Assembly: GCA_016709845.1 (NCBI GenBank)
Contig: JADJMA010000007.1
Coordinates: 62,001 to 126,000, forward strand
Reading direction: 5' to 3'
Length of the DNA stretch: 64,000 nucleotides
Source: Flammeovirgaceae bacterium
GTDB taxonomy: Bacteria > Bacteroidota > Bacteroidia > Cytophagales > Cyclobacteriaceae
This document shows positions 20,716-31,295 of this stretch, in pieces. Position 1 is the first letter of the stretch. The number at the start of each line of letters is the position of its first letter. Under the pieces are notes generated by a model that ran no database searches, was not told where the DNA came from, and was given only the letters and a program-made list of their open reading frames with translations. Both the position numbers and the translations under genes were made by a program.

Positions 20716-22501
20716 CTACCCATACATTTTCTCAATTTCCGATTTATAATGATCCATAATACGCAAACGAATAGGTTTGAGGGTAGGAGTAAGTTCGCCA
20801 CTTTCCAGCGTCCAATCCTGGTGGCATAAAACAAAATCTTTAACGCGTTCAATGTTTGGCAGCACTTCATTAAGCGTATCGATTTCTTGTTGCATTCGCG
20901 CTCGTACTTTAATATTGTAAACCATAAATTGAGGCGAGGTCCAATGAATGCCTTCTTGTAAGCACCAGGCTTGCAGTATTTCGAAATGCGGAACCAGTAA
21001 AGCCGTGACAAAAGGTTTTTGAAAACCGATGATCAGACATCGTTGTATAAAAGGTGATTTGGTAAAATGATTTTGAAGCGGTTGTGGGGCAATGTATTTG
21101 CCAGCCGAGGTTTTAAAAATATCTTTCTTACGATCTGTAATTTTAAGAAAGCGACCTTAACAAACATTCCCACATCGCCCGTTTTAAACCAACCATCAGA
21201 AGTAAACATTTCATTATTTAATTCTTGTCGTTTAAAGTAGCCTTGCGAAAGGTTGGGTCCTTTCACCAGAATTTCTCCTTCACCGGTTTCGGATGGTGAA
21301 TCAATTTTTGCATCAACACCAGGAACAATCAACCCCACGGTGCCAAACATGTTTAATCCCGGCTCGAAACGATTTACCGCTATGAGTGGTGCGGTTTCAG
21401 TCATTCCATAGCCTTCAATAATCTGAATGCCTGCTGCTGAAAATAACCTCCCATTTCTGGACGGAGGGAGGCAGCGCCTACAATCATGTGCCGGATTTTG
21501 CCACCCATTTTCTTTCGCCACTGCCCAAGAACCAACCAGCGGGCAACAGTGAGTTTTATAGATAGACAAACCGGATCCCGCCGCGTCCATACTGTTTTCC
21601 AACTGCAAGGCCCACTGAATAGTTTTTCGTTGAATGAAATTCTTTTGTAATAGTTGCTCCACCATGAAGTCGTACATCTTTTCCAGCACGCGCGGAACAC
21701 TGGTGCAGGCATGGGCTTAACGGTTTTGAAATCTTGGTAAAACTTTCCTTGCTGAGTTAAAGTAAAGAAACGCCAAAGGCTATGTAGGCATAACATGCCA
21801 TTCTTTCTAAGATATGACTGAAGGAAGAAAACTTAAAACTCTGTAGTGCGGTTCCAGGGAAGAAGCATCAAAACAGTTTTAATGTTGAAGGCAATGTTGG
21901 TGTGACTGAGCATAACTCCTTTCGGGATGCCCGAACTGCCGGATGTATAAAGAATGGTTACGAGATCCTCAGGGCTTATCGAATCTTTATGATCGTAAGT
22001 TTTTTTAATTCATTGCTTTGATTCTTTTCGTTCAAGGCTTCGAAATATCCTTCCTCAGTAGAATCAAGATGATGCGTTCTGGCACCTGATTTGGTTCGTT
22101 GTACGGAAACTAAATAGATATCAAAGATATTTCGGTCAGCGGCAGCAGCATATGAAGATTCAGTTTCGGTCAATAATCAAATCAAAGTCAGCTGCGGTCG
22201 AGTTTGCATGAATAGGTACTGTAACTAAACCAACTTGCTGACAAGCAAAGTCGATAATCATCCACGAAGGACTGCCTGCCACCGGTGCGAGAATAATTTT
22301 TTGCCCGCGCGTAAATCCGTTTCGGATAAACCAACATGATAAATGATTTACTCGTTGTATAATTTCCTGAATGGAATAACTTTTCCACAAACCATTCTCC
22401 GAAGAGTTTAATGCTTTCTTATTGGGATACTTCGCTTCCTGATAAGCAAGCACATCGAATAGGCGCGTAAAATTATCCGAAGGTTTACGGGTAACTTGCA
22501 T
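20716..22501 (-). CDS. Long-chain fatty acid-CoA ligase, AMP-forming (frameshifted)
   Basis: About 595 residues spread over at least five frame segments, normal total length. Blocks: NFTRLFDVLAYQEAKYPNKKAL (N-terminus); ILYTSGSSG-x-PKGVMLSH (AMP-binding P-loop, about 21960-21900); SFLPLSHILERM (about 21810); IQIIEGYGMTETAPLI (about 21420); DGWFKTGDVG (about 21180); and a C-terminal ELTPTLKPIRLRI. The enzyme activates fatty acids to acyl-CoA via acyl-adenylate at the inner membrane. The start ATG shares its A with the TGA stop of the upstream alpha/beta hydrolase, indicating translational coupling. Frame breaks near 22165, 21970, 21720, 21430 and 21130 look like sequencing errors. Confidence 0.85.
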
Positions 22502-23324
22502 CAGGTTTCGGTTTTTGGTTTTACATACAACACCTGATAAAGTGTTTCAAAAAACTCTGGATAGTCGGGAAGGTTGTTATGACGGGCACCTTCAATGGCA
22601 TGGAGCGTTATCTTGTCAGGATAAAGCGATTTTAGCTTTTCACTTTGCGTGAAAGAAATAAGCCGATCTTTTGTTCCATGAATGATATGTATCGGGCACG
22701 TGGTAGTTTTTAAATATTGATCCGTTCTAATATCATAGCGAAGAATCCACCGCAAGGGAAGAAAAAACAAATACCGATTGGTGTTGTACCTAAAACTGAA
22801 ATAGGGTGAATCTAATAGTAAGCGCGCAGGTTTATTCCAGGAGGCAATGCGGGCGGCAATGCCACTGCCCCAGGAGCGGCCGTATAAAACAATTTTATCC
22901 TCAGTGTAATATTGAGTTAGCCATTTGTAAATATATTGGGCGTCATTAAAAACTTTTTCCTGACTTCGCTTTACACTACTTTTTCCAAAGCCCCGATAAT
23001 CCATCATGAAAAAATCGTAGCCATTACTAACAAAATCTTTGGCAAATTTTCCCCAGCCTTTAATGCTCTTAGAATTGCCTTTTAGATAATACACAACCCC
23101 TCGTGAGTTGGGTACTTTAAAATAGATCGCATTAATGCGACCACCATCTTCCATATCGAAATCCAATTCCTCGAAAGGAAAGGGATATTTATATTGAAAC
23201 GAGTGCGCCAGCCGTTCGGGTCTGAAAAAGAAAATGTGCTGGAAAAAATAGATGAATACACAGAGAAAAATGTAGAATGCGAGAAGAGACAGGATGATGG
23301 TCCTCCAATTTCAATTGCTCTCAA
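22501..23324 (-). CDS. Alpha/beta hydrolase, membrane-anchored (copy A)
   Basis: An N-terminal hydrophobic anchor (TIILSLLAFYIFLCVFIYFF) precedes a serine-hydrolase fold. It has the oxyanion-loop region YYLKGNSKSIKGWG (Lys where the family usually has His), MMDYRGFGKS, nucleophile elbow YGRSWGSG, an Asp in HGTKDRLI and the catalytic His in EGARHNNLP. The frame from 23166 to 22501 is clean; the start region is unclear, with no in-frame ATG before the anchor, and a TTG near 23324 with one missing base is the best guess. Such proteins act as esterases or lipases at the inner membrane. Coupled to the acyl-CoA ligase downstream by a 1-base stop/start overlap, suggesting lipid processing followed by acyl activation. 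Confidence 0.75.
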
Positions 23325-23355
23325 CTTTATCGAAATTGCAAACGCGTAAGAAGAT

Positions 23356-24045
23356 TCATGATTCAAGGAAGAACCGCTCAGCCGAATACATAGGAACAAC
23401 CCAGTCCTGGGTGCCCTGAATGATTACTACAGGATATTTAACTTGCTTAATATAATCCGCATTCGAGAATTTGTAGGTTGACGTAAACCCGTAAAGCACG
23501 GAATTGATTTTATCGAAAGGAGTTTCCAGAATCAACAAATCTGGTTTTACCATTGTTGCCAGATTAGAGGCAACAGCCGTCCCTAATGACCGACCATAGA
23601 TTATTAAATTCGTATAATCAATATTTTCTTTTGCCCAATCGCTTACCACCTGCGCATCATTATATAAAATAGCTTCGGTAGGCTTACCGCTACTTTTTCC
23701 GTAGCCACGATAATCAATCATCAGTATATCGTACCCTAATTGGGTAAAATCAATGGCATAGTTGCCCCATCGTTGCAGGTTATCTGCATTGCCATGGAAA
23801 TACAAAATCAATCCCCGCGAAGATTCAGTTGCTTTAAAGAGAAGCGCATTGAGGGAATCTCCGGAATCTGTTTGTATAAAATATTCTTTAAAAGGCTGAT
23901 TAAATTCAAATACATGATCGTGGAGCAAACTTTTAGAATAAAAAATAAATTTATCCTCTAAGAGAAAAAAGGCCCCGTAGGCTATCGCGTATCCGACTGC
24001 CAATATGCCCGCTATTTTCGCAACTTTTTTTAGAGTTCCCGACAT
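23356..24045 (-). CDS. Alpha/beta hydrolase, membrane-anchored (copy B, C-terminus missing)
   Basis: A tandem paralogue of the downstream hydrolase: anchor VAKIAGILAVGYAIAYGAFF, oxyanion loop YFHGNADNLQRWG, IDYRGYGKSSG, nucleophile elbow YGRSLGTAVASN and Asp in QGTQDWVVP. The frame stops just after YSAERFFLES, about 45 residues short of the family length, so the catalytic His (normally in a GHN-type motif) is absent here. It is followed almost at once by the truncated start of copy A, consistent with a deletion of 100-200 bases between the two. It heads the minus-strand run and is divergent from the BNR protein gene. Confidence 0.75.
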   Translation of the reverse strand: MSGTLKKVAKIAGILAVGYAIAYGAFFLLEDKFIFYSKSLLHDHVFEFNQPFKEYFIQTDSGDSLNALLFKATESSRGLILYFHGNADNLQRWGNYAIDFTQLGYDILMIDYRGYGKSSGKPTEAILYNDAQVVSDWAKENIDYTNLIIYGRSLGTAVASNLATMVKPDLLILETPFDKINSVLYGFTSTYKFSNADYIKQVKYPVVIIQGTQDWVVPMYSAERFFLES

Positions 24046-24196
24046 TTTGGTGCCTTACATAACGCAAGTAAGATAGTGTTTTTATAAAAAGCGTCAGTAA
24101 ATCTTTTCAAAGTGAACAATAACCTTCCCTGTAATTCCAGTTCATTGTTGTTATACAATTTTATATTTTGTAACCAAGTTCCTTAACCTCCTTTTT

Positions 24197-27100
24197 ATGT
24201 CAAGACTATATCTGATTTATCTCCTGATCGTGTGCGCGTTTGTTGCGGAAAGCCAAACGCTCGATCCTTCTTTTTATGCAAACTACAAATGGCGTAACAT
24301 TGGGCCGCAGCGTGGTGGTCGCTCATTGGGTTCTTCGGGTAGCCCGGGCCGACCTAATGAATATTACTTTGGTGCCACCGGGGGCGGACTTTGGAAAACA
24401 ACCGATGGTGGGCAAGAATGGGCTCCGGTAACCGATGGAAAAATTTCAAGTTCATCTATTGGTGCCGTAGCTGTTGCTGAAACCAATCCAGATGTAGTTT
24501 ACATTGGTGGTGGTGAAACGCAACTTCGCGGAAGTATTACGCAAGGCGATGGCGTTTATAAAACTACAGATGGTGGAAAAACCTGGCGACATTTAGGTCT
24601 TAAAGAAACGCAAGCCATCGCACGTATTCGTGTTCATCCTACCAATCCTGAAATTGTTTATGTGGCTGCGTTGGGTCACCCTTACGGGGATAATGAAGAG
24701 CGTGGAGTTTTTAAATCTGTTGATGGGGGCAACACGTGGAAAAAAGTTTTATATGTTAGCCCGAAGACGGGAGCTGTTGATTTAATTATTGATCGCAGCA
24801 ATCCAAAAATTTTGTATGCATCCACCTGGCAAGTATATCGTAAGCGTTGGAAGATGTGGGGTGGTGGGCCGGAATGTAAATTATGGAAATCAGAAAATGG
24901 GGGCGACACGTGGACAGATTTAACGGTAAATCCCGGAATGCCAGCTGGTCCGTTAGGAAAAATTGGAATCACGGTTTCACCTGTTGATGGTAAAAGACTG
25001 TGGGCAATTATTGAAGCAAATGATGGCGGTGTGTACCGCAGTGATGATGCGGGTGCTAGTTGGAAGAAAGTGAATGACGAGCGTAAGTTGCGTCAACGTG
25101 CCTTTATTATTCCCGCATTTATGCCGATCCACAAGATCGTGAAACAGTGTATTGCTTAAATGTTGATTTCTTTAAAAGCACCGATGGTGGCGTAAAGTTC
25201 GATACAGAAATAGACGTGCCCCATGGTGATAATCATGATTTATGGATCGATCCGAATAACCCCATGCGCATGATTACATCCAATGATGGCGGTGGATCTG
25301 TTTCGGTAAATGGTGGCAAAAGTTGGACAGCCGAAGATTTTTTGTACCACGCAATTTTATCATGTCACTACAACCAATCATGTGCCTTACCATGTTGCCG
25401 GTGCACAGCAAGACAATTCGACTATTGCTATACCAAGCGATGGATGGGATCATATGGATGTGTTGGGTGAGTGGGGCTATCAGGTAGGGGGTGGCGAGAG
25501 TGGTTATATTGCTTCGCATCCAACTAATCCCGATGTGTTTTATGCAGGTAGTCAAGGTGCTTTACTTACGCGATACGATCGCACAACCGGACAGTCGCGC
25601 GATATACAAGTTTATCCCAGATTCTTTTCGGGTGAACCGGCAAGTTCATTACCCGAACGTTGGCAGTGGACTTTCCCGATTGTTTTTGCACCTAAAGATG
25701 CCAACACATTATATACCTGCTCGCAACATGTTTGGAAAACAACAAACGATGGACAGAGCTGGGAAAAAATTTCTCCTGACTTAACCTATGCCGATCCGGA
25801 AACGTTAGGCGTAACCGGTGGTGTGATCACCAACGACATGAATGGACCGGAGATTTATGCCACGGTGTTCGCATTAACTCCATCAAATCATGACATCAAT
25901 ACTATTTGGGCAGGCTCGGATGACGGTAAAATCAATATCACGCGTGATGGTGGAAAGAAATGGAGTGACATCACACCGAAAGAATTACCAAAGAATTCGG
26001 TGGTCGCTATCATTGATGAATCGAAACATAATCCGGGAACAGCCTATGTAGCAGCCTTCCGCTATCAGGTAGATGATCGACAACCCTATGTCTTCAGGAC
26101 AAAAGATTATGGAAAAACCTGGACTAAAATAATTACTGGAATAAAAGACGGTCACTTCGCACGATCCATCCGTGAAGATAATGTGCGGGCCGGACTTTTA
26201 TTTTTAGGTACTGAGCATGGCGTGTATGTTTCGTTCAATGCAGGAGATAGCTGGCAGCCACTGCAATTGAATTTACCCGATACGCCTATTCGCGATTTAG
26301 TGGTAAAGAATGATGATGTGGTGTTGGGCACACACGGTCGTGGCTTTTGGATTTTAGATGACATTGGCCCGTTGCGCCAGATGACGGGAGATAAAGTAAA
26401 AGCCGAAGCGGTACTATTCCAACCTTCGGATGCAATCCGTGGGGTTTATGATGCCGTGTTTCAATATTATTTAAAGAACAAAGCCGACTCGGTGGTGTTT
26501 GAAATTCTGGATGCTGATGGAAAATTGGTTAGAAAGTTTGTTGGCAATAAGCCTGAAGAGAAAACTGAGGGTGGCAATCGGTGGGAAAGAGCTGAGTCGA
26601 AGCCAACCACAGCTGCAGGATTAAATTCATTCAGTTGGAATTTGAGATACCCAGGAGCTACCGTATTTGAGGGAATGATTATGTGGGGCGCACGTCCGCA
26701 AAGTGGACCGAAAGCACCTATTGGGAAATATCAGGTGCGGATTACGGCTGGTAAATACTCAGAGACAAAAATATTCAATGTTAAAATCAATCCGAACCTG
26801 AAAGGCGTAACCGAGGCAGATTTGAAAGAGACGTTTGATCTGGCTATGAAAATCCGTGATCGGGAGAGTGCTGCCAACGAAGCCGTAATCGAGATCCGCA
26901 AAGTAAGAAAGCAATTTGAAGAAGCATTGAAAACAAATACTGATGCAACGGTGGCTGCCAATGCTAAAGATATAATAGCTAAGTTAACCGTTATTGAAGA
27001 GGATTTGTATCAGACTAAAAACCGCAGCGGACAAGATCCATTGAACTTCCCGATTAAATTGGGCAATCGAATTTCGGCAATACGCAGAAGTTTAGAAAGT

Positions 27101-27241
27101 GGGGATAACAAGCCAACGGCTGGTGTTTATAAAGTGTTTGATGAATTGAACAAAGAACTGGATGGTCACTTACAGAAGTTACAACTTGTAATATCTGGTG
27201 ATATGCCAAGCTTAAACCAGAAATTGAATTTGAAGAACTAA
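24197..27241 (+). CDS. Exported BNR/sortilin-type beta-propeller protein (frameshifted)
   Basis: About 1,014 residues. Signal peptide (LYLIYLLIVCAFVAES), then many Asp-box/BNR repeats of the form S-x-D-x-G-x-x-W, seen as KTTDGGQEWAPV, KTTDGGKTWRHL, KSVDGGNTWKKV, KSENGGDTWTDL, RSDDAGASWKKV, RTKDYGKTWTKI and VSFNAGDSWQPL. These build two seven-bladed propellers as in VPS10/sortilin and cellobiohydrolase-like proteins. The C-terminal ~250 residues have an Ig-like region (FEILDADGKLVRKF) and a helical bundle. Frame breaks near 25110 and 25345; each continues smoothly in another frame. No catalytic assignment can be made; the family is often labelled glycosyl hydrolase. It ends at a strong terminator. 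Confidence 0.85.
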
Positions 27242-27270
27242 GTTCAAAATATCACATAATATTTTTTCTA

Positions 27271-27292
27271 TGGCCTGTGTTCTCACAGGCCA
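27271..27292 (+). terminator. Terminator hairpin after the BNR protein gene
   Basis: A perfect 9-bp stem tggcctgtg / cacaggcca with loop ttct is followed by ttttatt, 29 bases past the stop codon at 27241. Confidence 0.75.
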
Positions 27293-27300
27293 TTTTATTA

Positions 27301-27316
27301 CTCTTTTTTAAAAGAG
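27301..27316 (-). terminator. Short A/T-rich hairpin after the porin gene
   Basis: ctctttt-tt-aaaagag forms a 7-bp stem downstream of the minus-strand porin stop at 27338. It would serve that gene, back to back with the plus-strand terminator. Confidence 0.45.
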
Positions 27317-27337
27317 TCTTAATTTGATTCAGTAATT

Positions 27338-28654
27338 TCAAAACTCAACATGCGCACGTAATCCAATCACTGCAGCCGGTCCGCGATCTTTATTATAAGC
27401 TGGGTTTGTTACAAACTGAAAATTAGGTGTAAGGTAAAACGTATCGGAAAATAAATTAGCGCGATAAAAAATTTCTGTTGTCCACTCCAACCATAGTTGA
27501 GTTGGCCATCGCCAATAATAAAACCATAGCCGCCAGCTGCCAGGTAATCTCTATGATAAGAAGAGAGTCCGTTAATCACCGTGCCGATTCCGCATTGATC
27601 ATTTTGTCGCTTCCAATTGGCACCATCAATGTATAAACCGATGCTGGCCGAGCGATCAATTTCAGTAAAGACCCACGTTTCATTATGCCCATCATTCCAA
27701 CTAGCTCTGGCAAAGAGGCCGATGTCCTTTTTAATGCTTGTTCAAGATTAATACCAAAGCCATACTTAGTTCGTCCATAAGCCCTGGTTGCGGTAATATC
27801 TGGACTTGTTGGATTTTCATTAATGGCCTGTATGTAATTGCCCATGTGTGCGTGAGTTAAATAGGCTAGAAATTTTATGTTTCCAGGTTGCTTCTTTATG
27901 AAGAAGGGCACCTCAACCTCAACTACATTGGAATTAGCCTGAGCATAGTTTGTATCCATTACATTTCCGTTTGCTTCTTCGGGAACAAGCGTAGTGGCAG
28001 CACGTATAGAATATTTCGGAGTTCCATATTCAACCACTAGACCCCAGGTATAACCCCGTACGTTAGCGGGGTAATCCCATGCACCATTACTCATTAACGC
28101 CCAGTTAAAAAATTGCGAGCGTGGGTCGTGACTGTATGTGTTTTTATCGAAATAGTCGGCAATGCTAAACTTGCCGGCAATTACATCAATGTATTTTTTT
28201 GTCCGTGTTTTGTAAACATCATTGGCACCCTCGCCAACATTCTCTTCTTCGCCTCCTAACGAAAAGGTTTGTTGAAAAATCCACGCGCCAGGTATATGGT
28301 TGGTGCTGGATTGCCCACCCGAAAAGCTTCACCATTCGTAAAGCCGGCAATGCCTTGTGCGCTGCTAATGCCTGAGCCGCCCGCTATTTCGGGGTTAATA
28401 TAGATTGCAGCACCTTTCCATAATTTGGTACCCCAAAAGAGGGTGGATGTTAGTGTAGTGGCACTTTCGGCAGGGCCAGTCAAACTTTTTTCTCCAGTGT
28501 AAGGCGCGTTCATCTTAAACTTATGCTGCGTTACCGTGGTTAGTTGAAAATGAAAATTACTATTCAGGTTTTGTAAGCTGTCGCGAATACGGGGCTCTTG
28601 AGCCACCGCATCGATTGCCAGGAGTGCACAAAAGAGCACCAATAATAATTTCAT
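27338..28654 (-). CDS. Carbohydrate porin, OprB-like (frameshifted)
   Basis: Signal peptide MKLLLVLFCALLAIDAVAQ from the ATG at 28654. The body is an outer-membrane beta-barrel with alternating aromatic and polar strands. Recognisable OprB-type blocks are FHFQLTTVTQHKF near the N-terminus, GEAFRVGNPAPTIYLARGFF, DVIAGKFSIADYFDKNTYSHDPRSQFFNWALM, GAWDYPANVRGYTWGL, a Lys-flanked DIGLFARASWNDG, and the last strand AAVIGLRAHVEF ending in Phe, as expected for BAM recognition. Family members allow diffusion of sugars across the outer membrane. Frame breaks near 28255, 27735 and 27500. Length of about 440 residues is normal. Confidence 0.8.
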
Positions 28655-28817
28655 GGTGAATAAATTTCTTGACAAGGTATAATTAAAAGAAATAGAAATT
28701 TTACGGTTATGCCGGATTTACCTTTTCTAGTAACAACTTATAAGGGATTATTCATTTTGCCCATTTGAGGCAAATCAGAAAGGGTTGAGTTTACCGATTG
28801 ATCAGGAAAGAGTCTGT

Positions 28818-29591
28818 TCATTTAAGTTTGTTTTCAATTGCTTTCACTAATTCCTTTACAATCCGAGTTAGCTCAGGCTTATTCTTTTTTACAGCACCCA
28901 GGCTAGTGAAGTAAACTAGCCTTCTGTCTTTGTAGTCGCCTTCCAACAAATCGGATTTAATTTTTACAATGCATGGATGGTGAAATACAAGGAGTACTTT
29001 GTCAGATTTTACAGGGCCAAACGTTACCATATCCTGTTGCAGAAAATGGTAGCTGGTCGCATTCCACTTTATTCGCTCCGCAATTCCGGTATCGACTGAC
29101 TTAATTATTTTTCGAATGGCTGCGATGGCCTCTTTCCATTTGGGATCGCTGGTTTTCAAATACTGTTCAACCTGATCGGCATCAGATGTCTTTTTTTTTG
29201 AGGATGGCTTTGGTTTACTCTTGGCCTTTGCCTTTTCTTGATTTATAATTACCCTGTATTTAACGATGTCACTAATCAATTTTAACGGAAGTGGTTGGTC
29301 AAATGGGAACTGAATGGTTCCTTTAGAGGTCTCGTATTTTGAAAGTTCTTTTTTAAAAGTGGCGACCCCATCGGCTCCCGGATAAAAGCCCAGGTGATTT
29401 TTAAAAGCAGCGAAGTGTACCAGGTTTCCCTTGAGTTTAAAGGTTGGTATTTGATAGCTAATTGCTTCTTCGGCATCGGGTGCAGCTTTGGCAATTGTAG
29501 TTCTTATTGTTTGCAATAATTTCTGAACCTCTTTCGGGTGGATACTGATATAGTCATCAATATTCTTGGGTTGAAATTTCATATTGTTCAT
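28818..29591 (-). CDS. Tandem DUF1801 (YdhG/iron-chaperone-like) protein
   Basis: An intact 257-residue cytoplasmic protein with two DUF1801 domains. Domain 1 (residues ~1-110) shows YISIHPKEVQKLLQTIR, EEAISYQIPTFKLKGNLVHFAAFKNHLGFYPG and KGTIQFPFDQPLPLKLI, the classic YdhG form. A lysine-rich linker (KAKAKSKPKPSSKKK, ~120-135) joins domain 2 (VEQYLKTSDPKWKEAIAAIRKIIKS, ERIKWNATSYHFL, VLLVFHHP). Single-domain members are linked to frataxin-like iron handling on weak evidence. ATG at 29591 is preferred over a TTG 10 codons upstream. No functional partner is visible nearby. Confidence 0.85.
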   Translation of the reverse strand: MNNMKFQPKNIDDYISIHPKEVQKLLQTIRTTIAKAAPDAEEAISYQIPTFKLKGNLVHFAAFKNHLGFYPGADGVATFKKELSKYETSKGTIQFPFDQPLPLKLISDIVKYRVIINQEKAKAKSKPKPSSKKKTSDADQVEQYLKTSDPKWKEAIAAIRKIIKSVDTGIAERIKWNATSYHFLQQDMVTFGPVKSDKVLLVFHHPCIVKIKSDLLEGDYKDRRLVYFTSLGAVKKNKPELTRIVKELVKAIENKLK

Positions 29592-29681
29592 GGCCGTTTC
29601 TGTTTTATTCAAGAACCACAAATCTGTCTAAACTTCATCAACTGATTTTCTTCCAAGCGAATCTGGCCAAGTGATGGAAAC

Positions 29682-30486
29682 TTATTTTGTACTTAACAGG
29701 CTTAGTTTAATCTCAGTCAATTTTCGTTTGGTATCTAACGGAAAATCTCCGTTCATCATCCAATCGTAGTAGGAGGGTTCCTCCTTAAATACCTGAAGTA
29801 CTGTTTTGTTTTTATGTTTTCCGAAATTGAAAACAGCTTCCCCTTTTTCGTTGCGTGTCATCCGTCCCGCCAGATCGATAAGATCAGCTGCCGTTAAACG
29901 ATGCAACACCTCCATGTCATTTCTAATCTCACCAATCTTTTTCCCCAAACCATCAGTAACCTCCTGATTTTCATACCGGGCTACTTGGGCATATAAAACT
30001 TCAAGCGTGGCCTGGGTATCGCTTCGGCAGAATGGGCATCCGTCATTTCCTTATTACAATAGAATTTAAAAGCTGCTGATAAGGAACGCTTTTCCATCAG
30101 ATGGAAAATTTTCTGTGCATCAATTAATTTTTTACGACTATAGTCAAACTCTACACCAGCACGTAAAAATTCTTCCACAAGCATAGGTACATCAAACTTC
30201 AAAATATTGAACCCTGCCAGGTCACAACCTTCAAAAAAACGTGCATACTCTTTCGCTAATTCCTTAAATGTGGGTTTATCTTTTACATCGTCATTCGAAA
30301 TGCCATGAATAGCCGTTGACTCAGCTGATATCGGTATGGTAGGATTTACCAAATTGCTTTTACGAATCATCTCACCACCAGGCATTACTTTAATAACAGC
30401 AATCTCAATAATCCGATCCTGGCTAATGGTAATACCGTTGTTTCAAGATCAAAAAAGCAAAGCGGTATTTTTAAATTTAGTTTCAT
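29682..30486 (-). CDS. 3'-5' exonuclease, DnaQ/epsilon-like (frameshifted)
   Basis: About 268 residues in three frame segments. DEDDh exonuclease motifs: Exo I FFDLETT (about 30455), IHGISNDDV (30300), Exo II AGFNILKFDVPML (30215-30180) and Exo III DAHSAEAD with the catalytic His (about 30035). The C-terminal part (NFGKHKNKTVLQVFKEEPSYYDWMM) is the extension typical of Bacteroidota polymerase III epsilon-like proteins. Frame breaks near 30435 and 30020-29970. Likely proofreading or DNA repair nuclease; whether it is the replicative subunit cannot be told. The dnaB helicase gene lies a kilobase away in the opposite orientation. Confidence 0.85.
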
Positions 30487-30544
30487 GAGTAAGGCGGATA
30501 AATTAGAGAAATGAATCTAAGCCGGAATATAAGTGCCTATAGCC

Positions 30545-31090
30545 TTATAAAACTGGCGCTGCTATGCCGATTTTTTTAGAGTTCATGAGCGCATTGGCAC
30601 ACTCCAACTGAGTGTCGGTATTTAGGGAGACAGGAAATTGTTCGCCCTTACTGCTCTTTAATTGAATCTCACCATTCTTCTTGTTATGCTCAAATACATT
30701 ATAGGCAATTAATTGAACATCAGTACGTTCCTTAGATGTAATTCTTTTTAACGCAGGATTTGATTCCGGATATAATAAGGTGCCTCCTTTGGGTGTAGCA
30801 TCGGCAAGCTGTTCAAATTCTGCCAGCTGGCTGTTTGATTCCGGATTAGAGAGAATCGCGATATGAGGTTTATAGTCAAGAAGTTGGGTGTTACCCTGAA
30901 TAATCACTAGAGGTGCGTCTGCAGATAACGAAGGTGTCTCATTATCAATTGAAAAATCAAATTTTCTTTTATTGAAAGTCAAGGCGTGCAGAACCATGGA
31001 GGCAATCAAACTACTTTGCGCACCCGTAATTATTATACGCTGTTTATCAAGACTTTGGTTATATATATCTGATGCTTTCAATGTAATCAA
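30545..31090 (-). CDS. Mur-ligase-like domain protein lacking catalytic motifs
   Basis: A 181-residue intact frame from a TTG start. Block order resembles the central region of Bacteroidota Mpl/MurC-type ligases: RIIITGAQSSLIASMVLHALTFNKRKFDF (where the ligase has G-x-HGKTT followed by ...ILH...RKFDY), then DAPLVIIQGN (ligase: IIEGDEYLSS), YKPHIAILSN, FEQLADATPKGGTLLYPE and DVQLIAYN. The ATP-binding GKT/S loop and the EGDEY catalytic segment are replaced, and the C-terminal ligase domain is absent. I infer a non-enzymatic, possibly regulatory derivative of a Mur ligase. It is divergent from dnaB with 205 bases between. Confidence 0.6.
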   Translation of the reverse strand: MITLKASDIYNQSLDKQRIIITGAQSSLIASMVLHALTFNKRKFDFSIDNETPSLSADAPLVIIQGNTQLLDYKPHIAILSNPESNSQLAEFEQLADATPKGGTLLYPESNPALKRITSKERTDVQLIAYNVFEHNKKNGEIQLKSSKGEQFPVSLNTDTQLECANALMNSKKIGIAAPVL

Positions 31091-31169
31091 AGTTAAAATA
31101 TTCGCTTAAATATAGATTAAAAAGTTTATCGATTAAGTACTTAGACCACGCAATTATAATATAAGAGTG

Positions 31170-31217
31170 TCTACTTTTAAATGAATCTATTAACAATTAC
31201 ACATGTTTAAATGTAGA
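31170..31217. promoter_or_regulatory. Inverted repeat in the dnaB upstream region
   Basis: Arms TCTACTTTTAAA (31170-31181) and TTTAAATGTAGA (31206-31217) pair at 11 of 12 positions across a 24-base spacer. It sits between the divergent Mur-like and dnaB genes, just upstream of the candidate dnaB -33 element, and could be an operator. Confidence 0.4.
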
Positions 31218-31221
31218 TAAC

Positions 31222-31257
31222 TTGTTGAGTGTAGTAGGATTCTTAACAGTAGGTTTG
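31222..31257 (+). promoter_or_regulatory. Candidate dnaB promoter (TTG-N22-TAGGTTTG)
   Basis: TAGGTTTG at 31250-31257 matches the Bacteroidota -7 consensus TAnnTTTG exactly, with TTG elements at 31222 and 31225 about 22 bases upstream, within the known spacing. It lies 38 bases before the dnaB ATG. Confidence 0.5.
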
Positions 31258-31295
31258 TTCCCTTTAAAAGAAACAACGCCCAACAACCACAAAGT

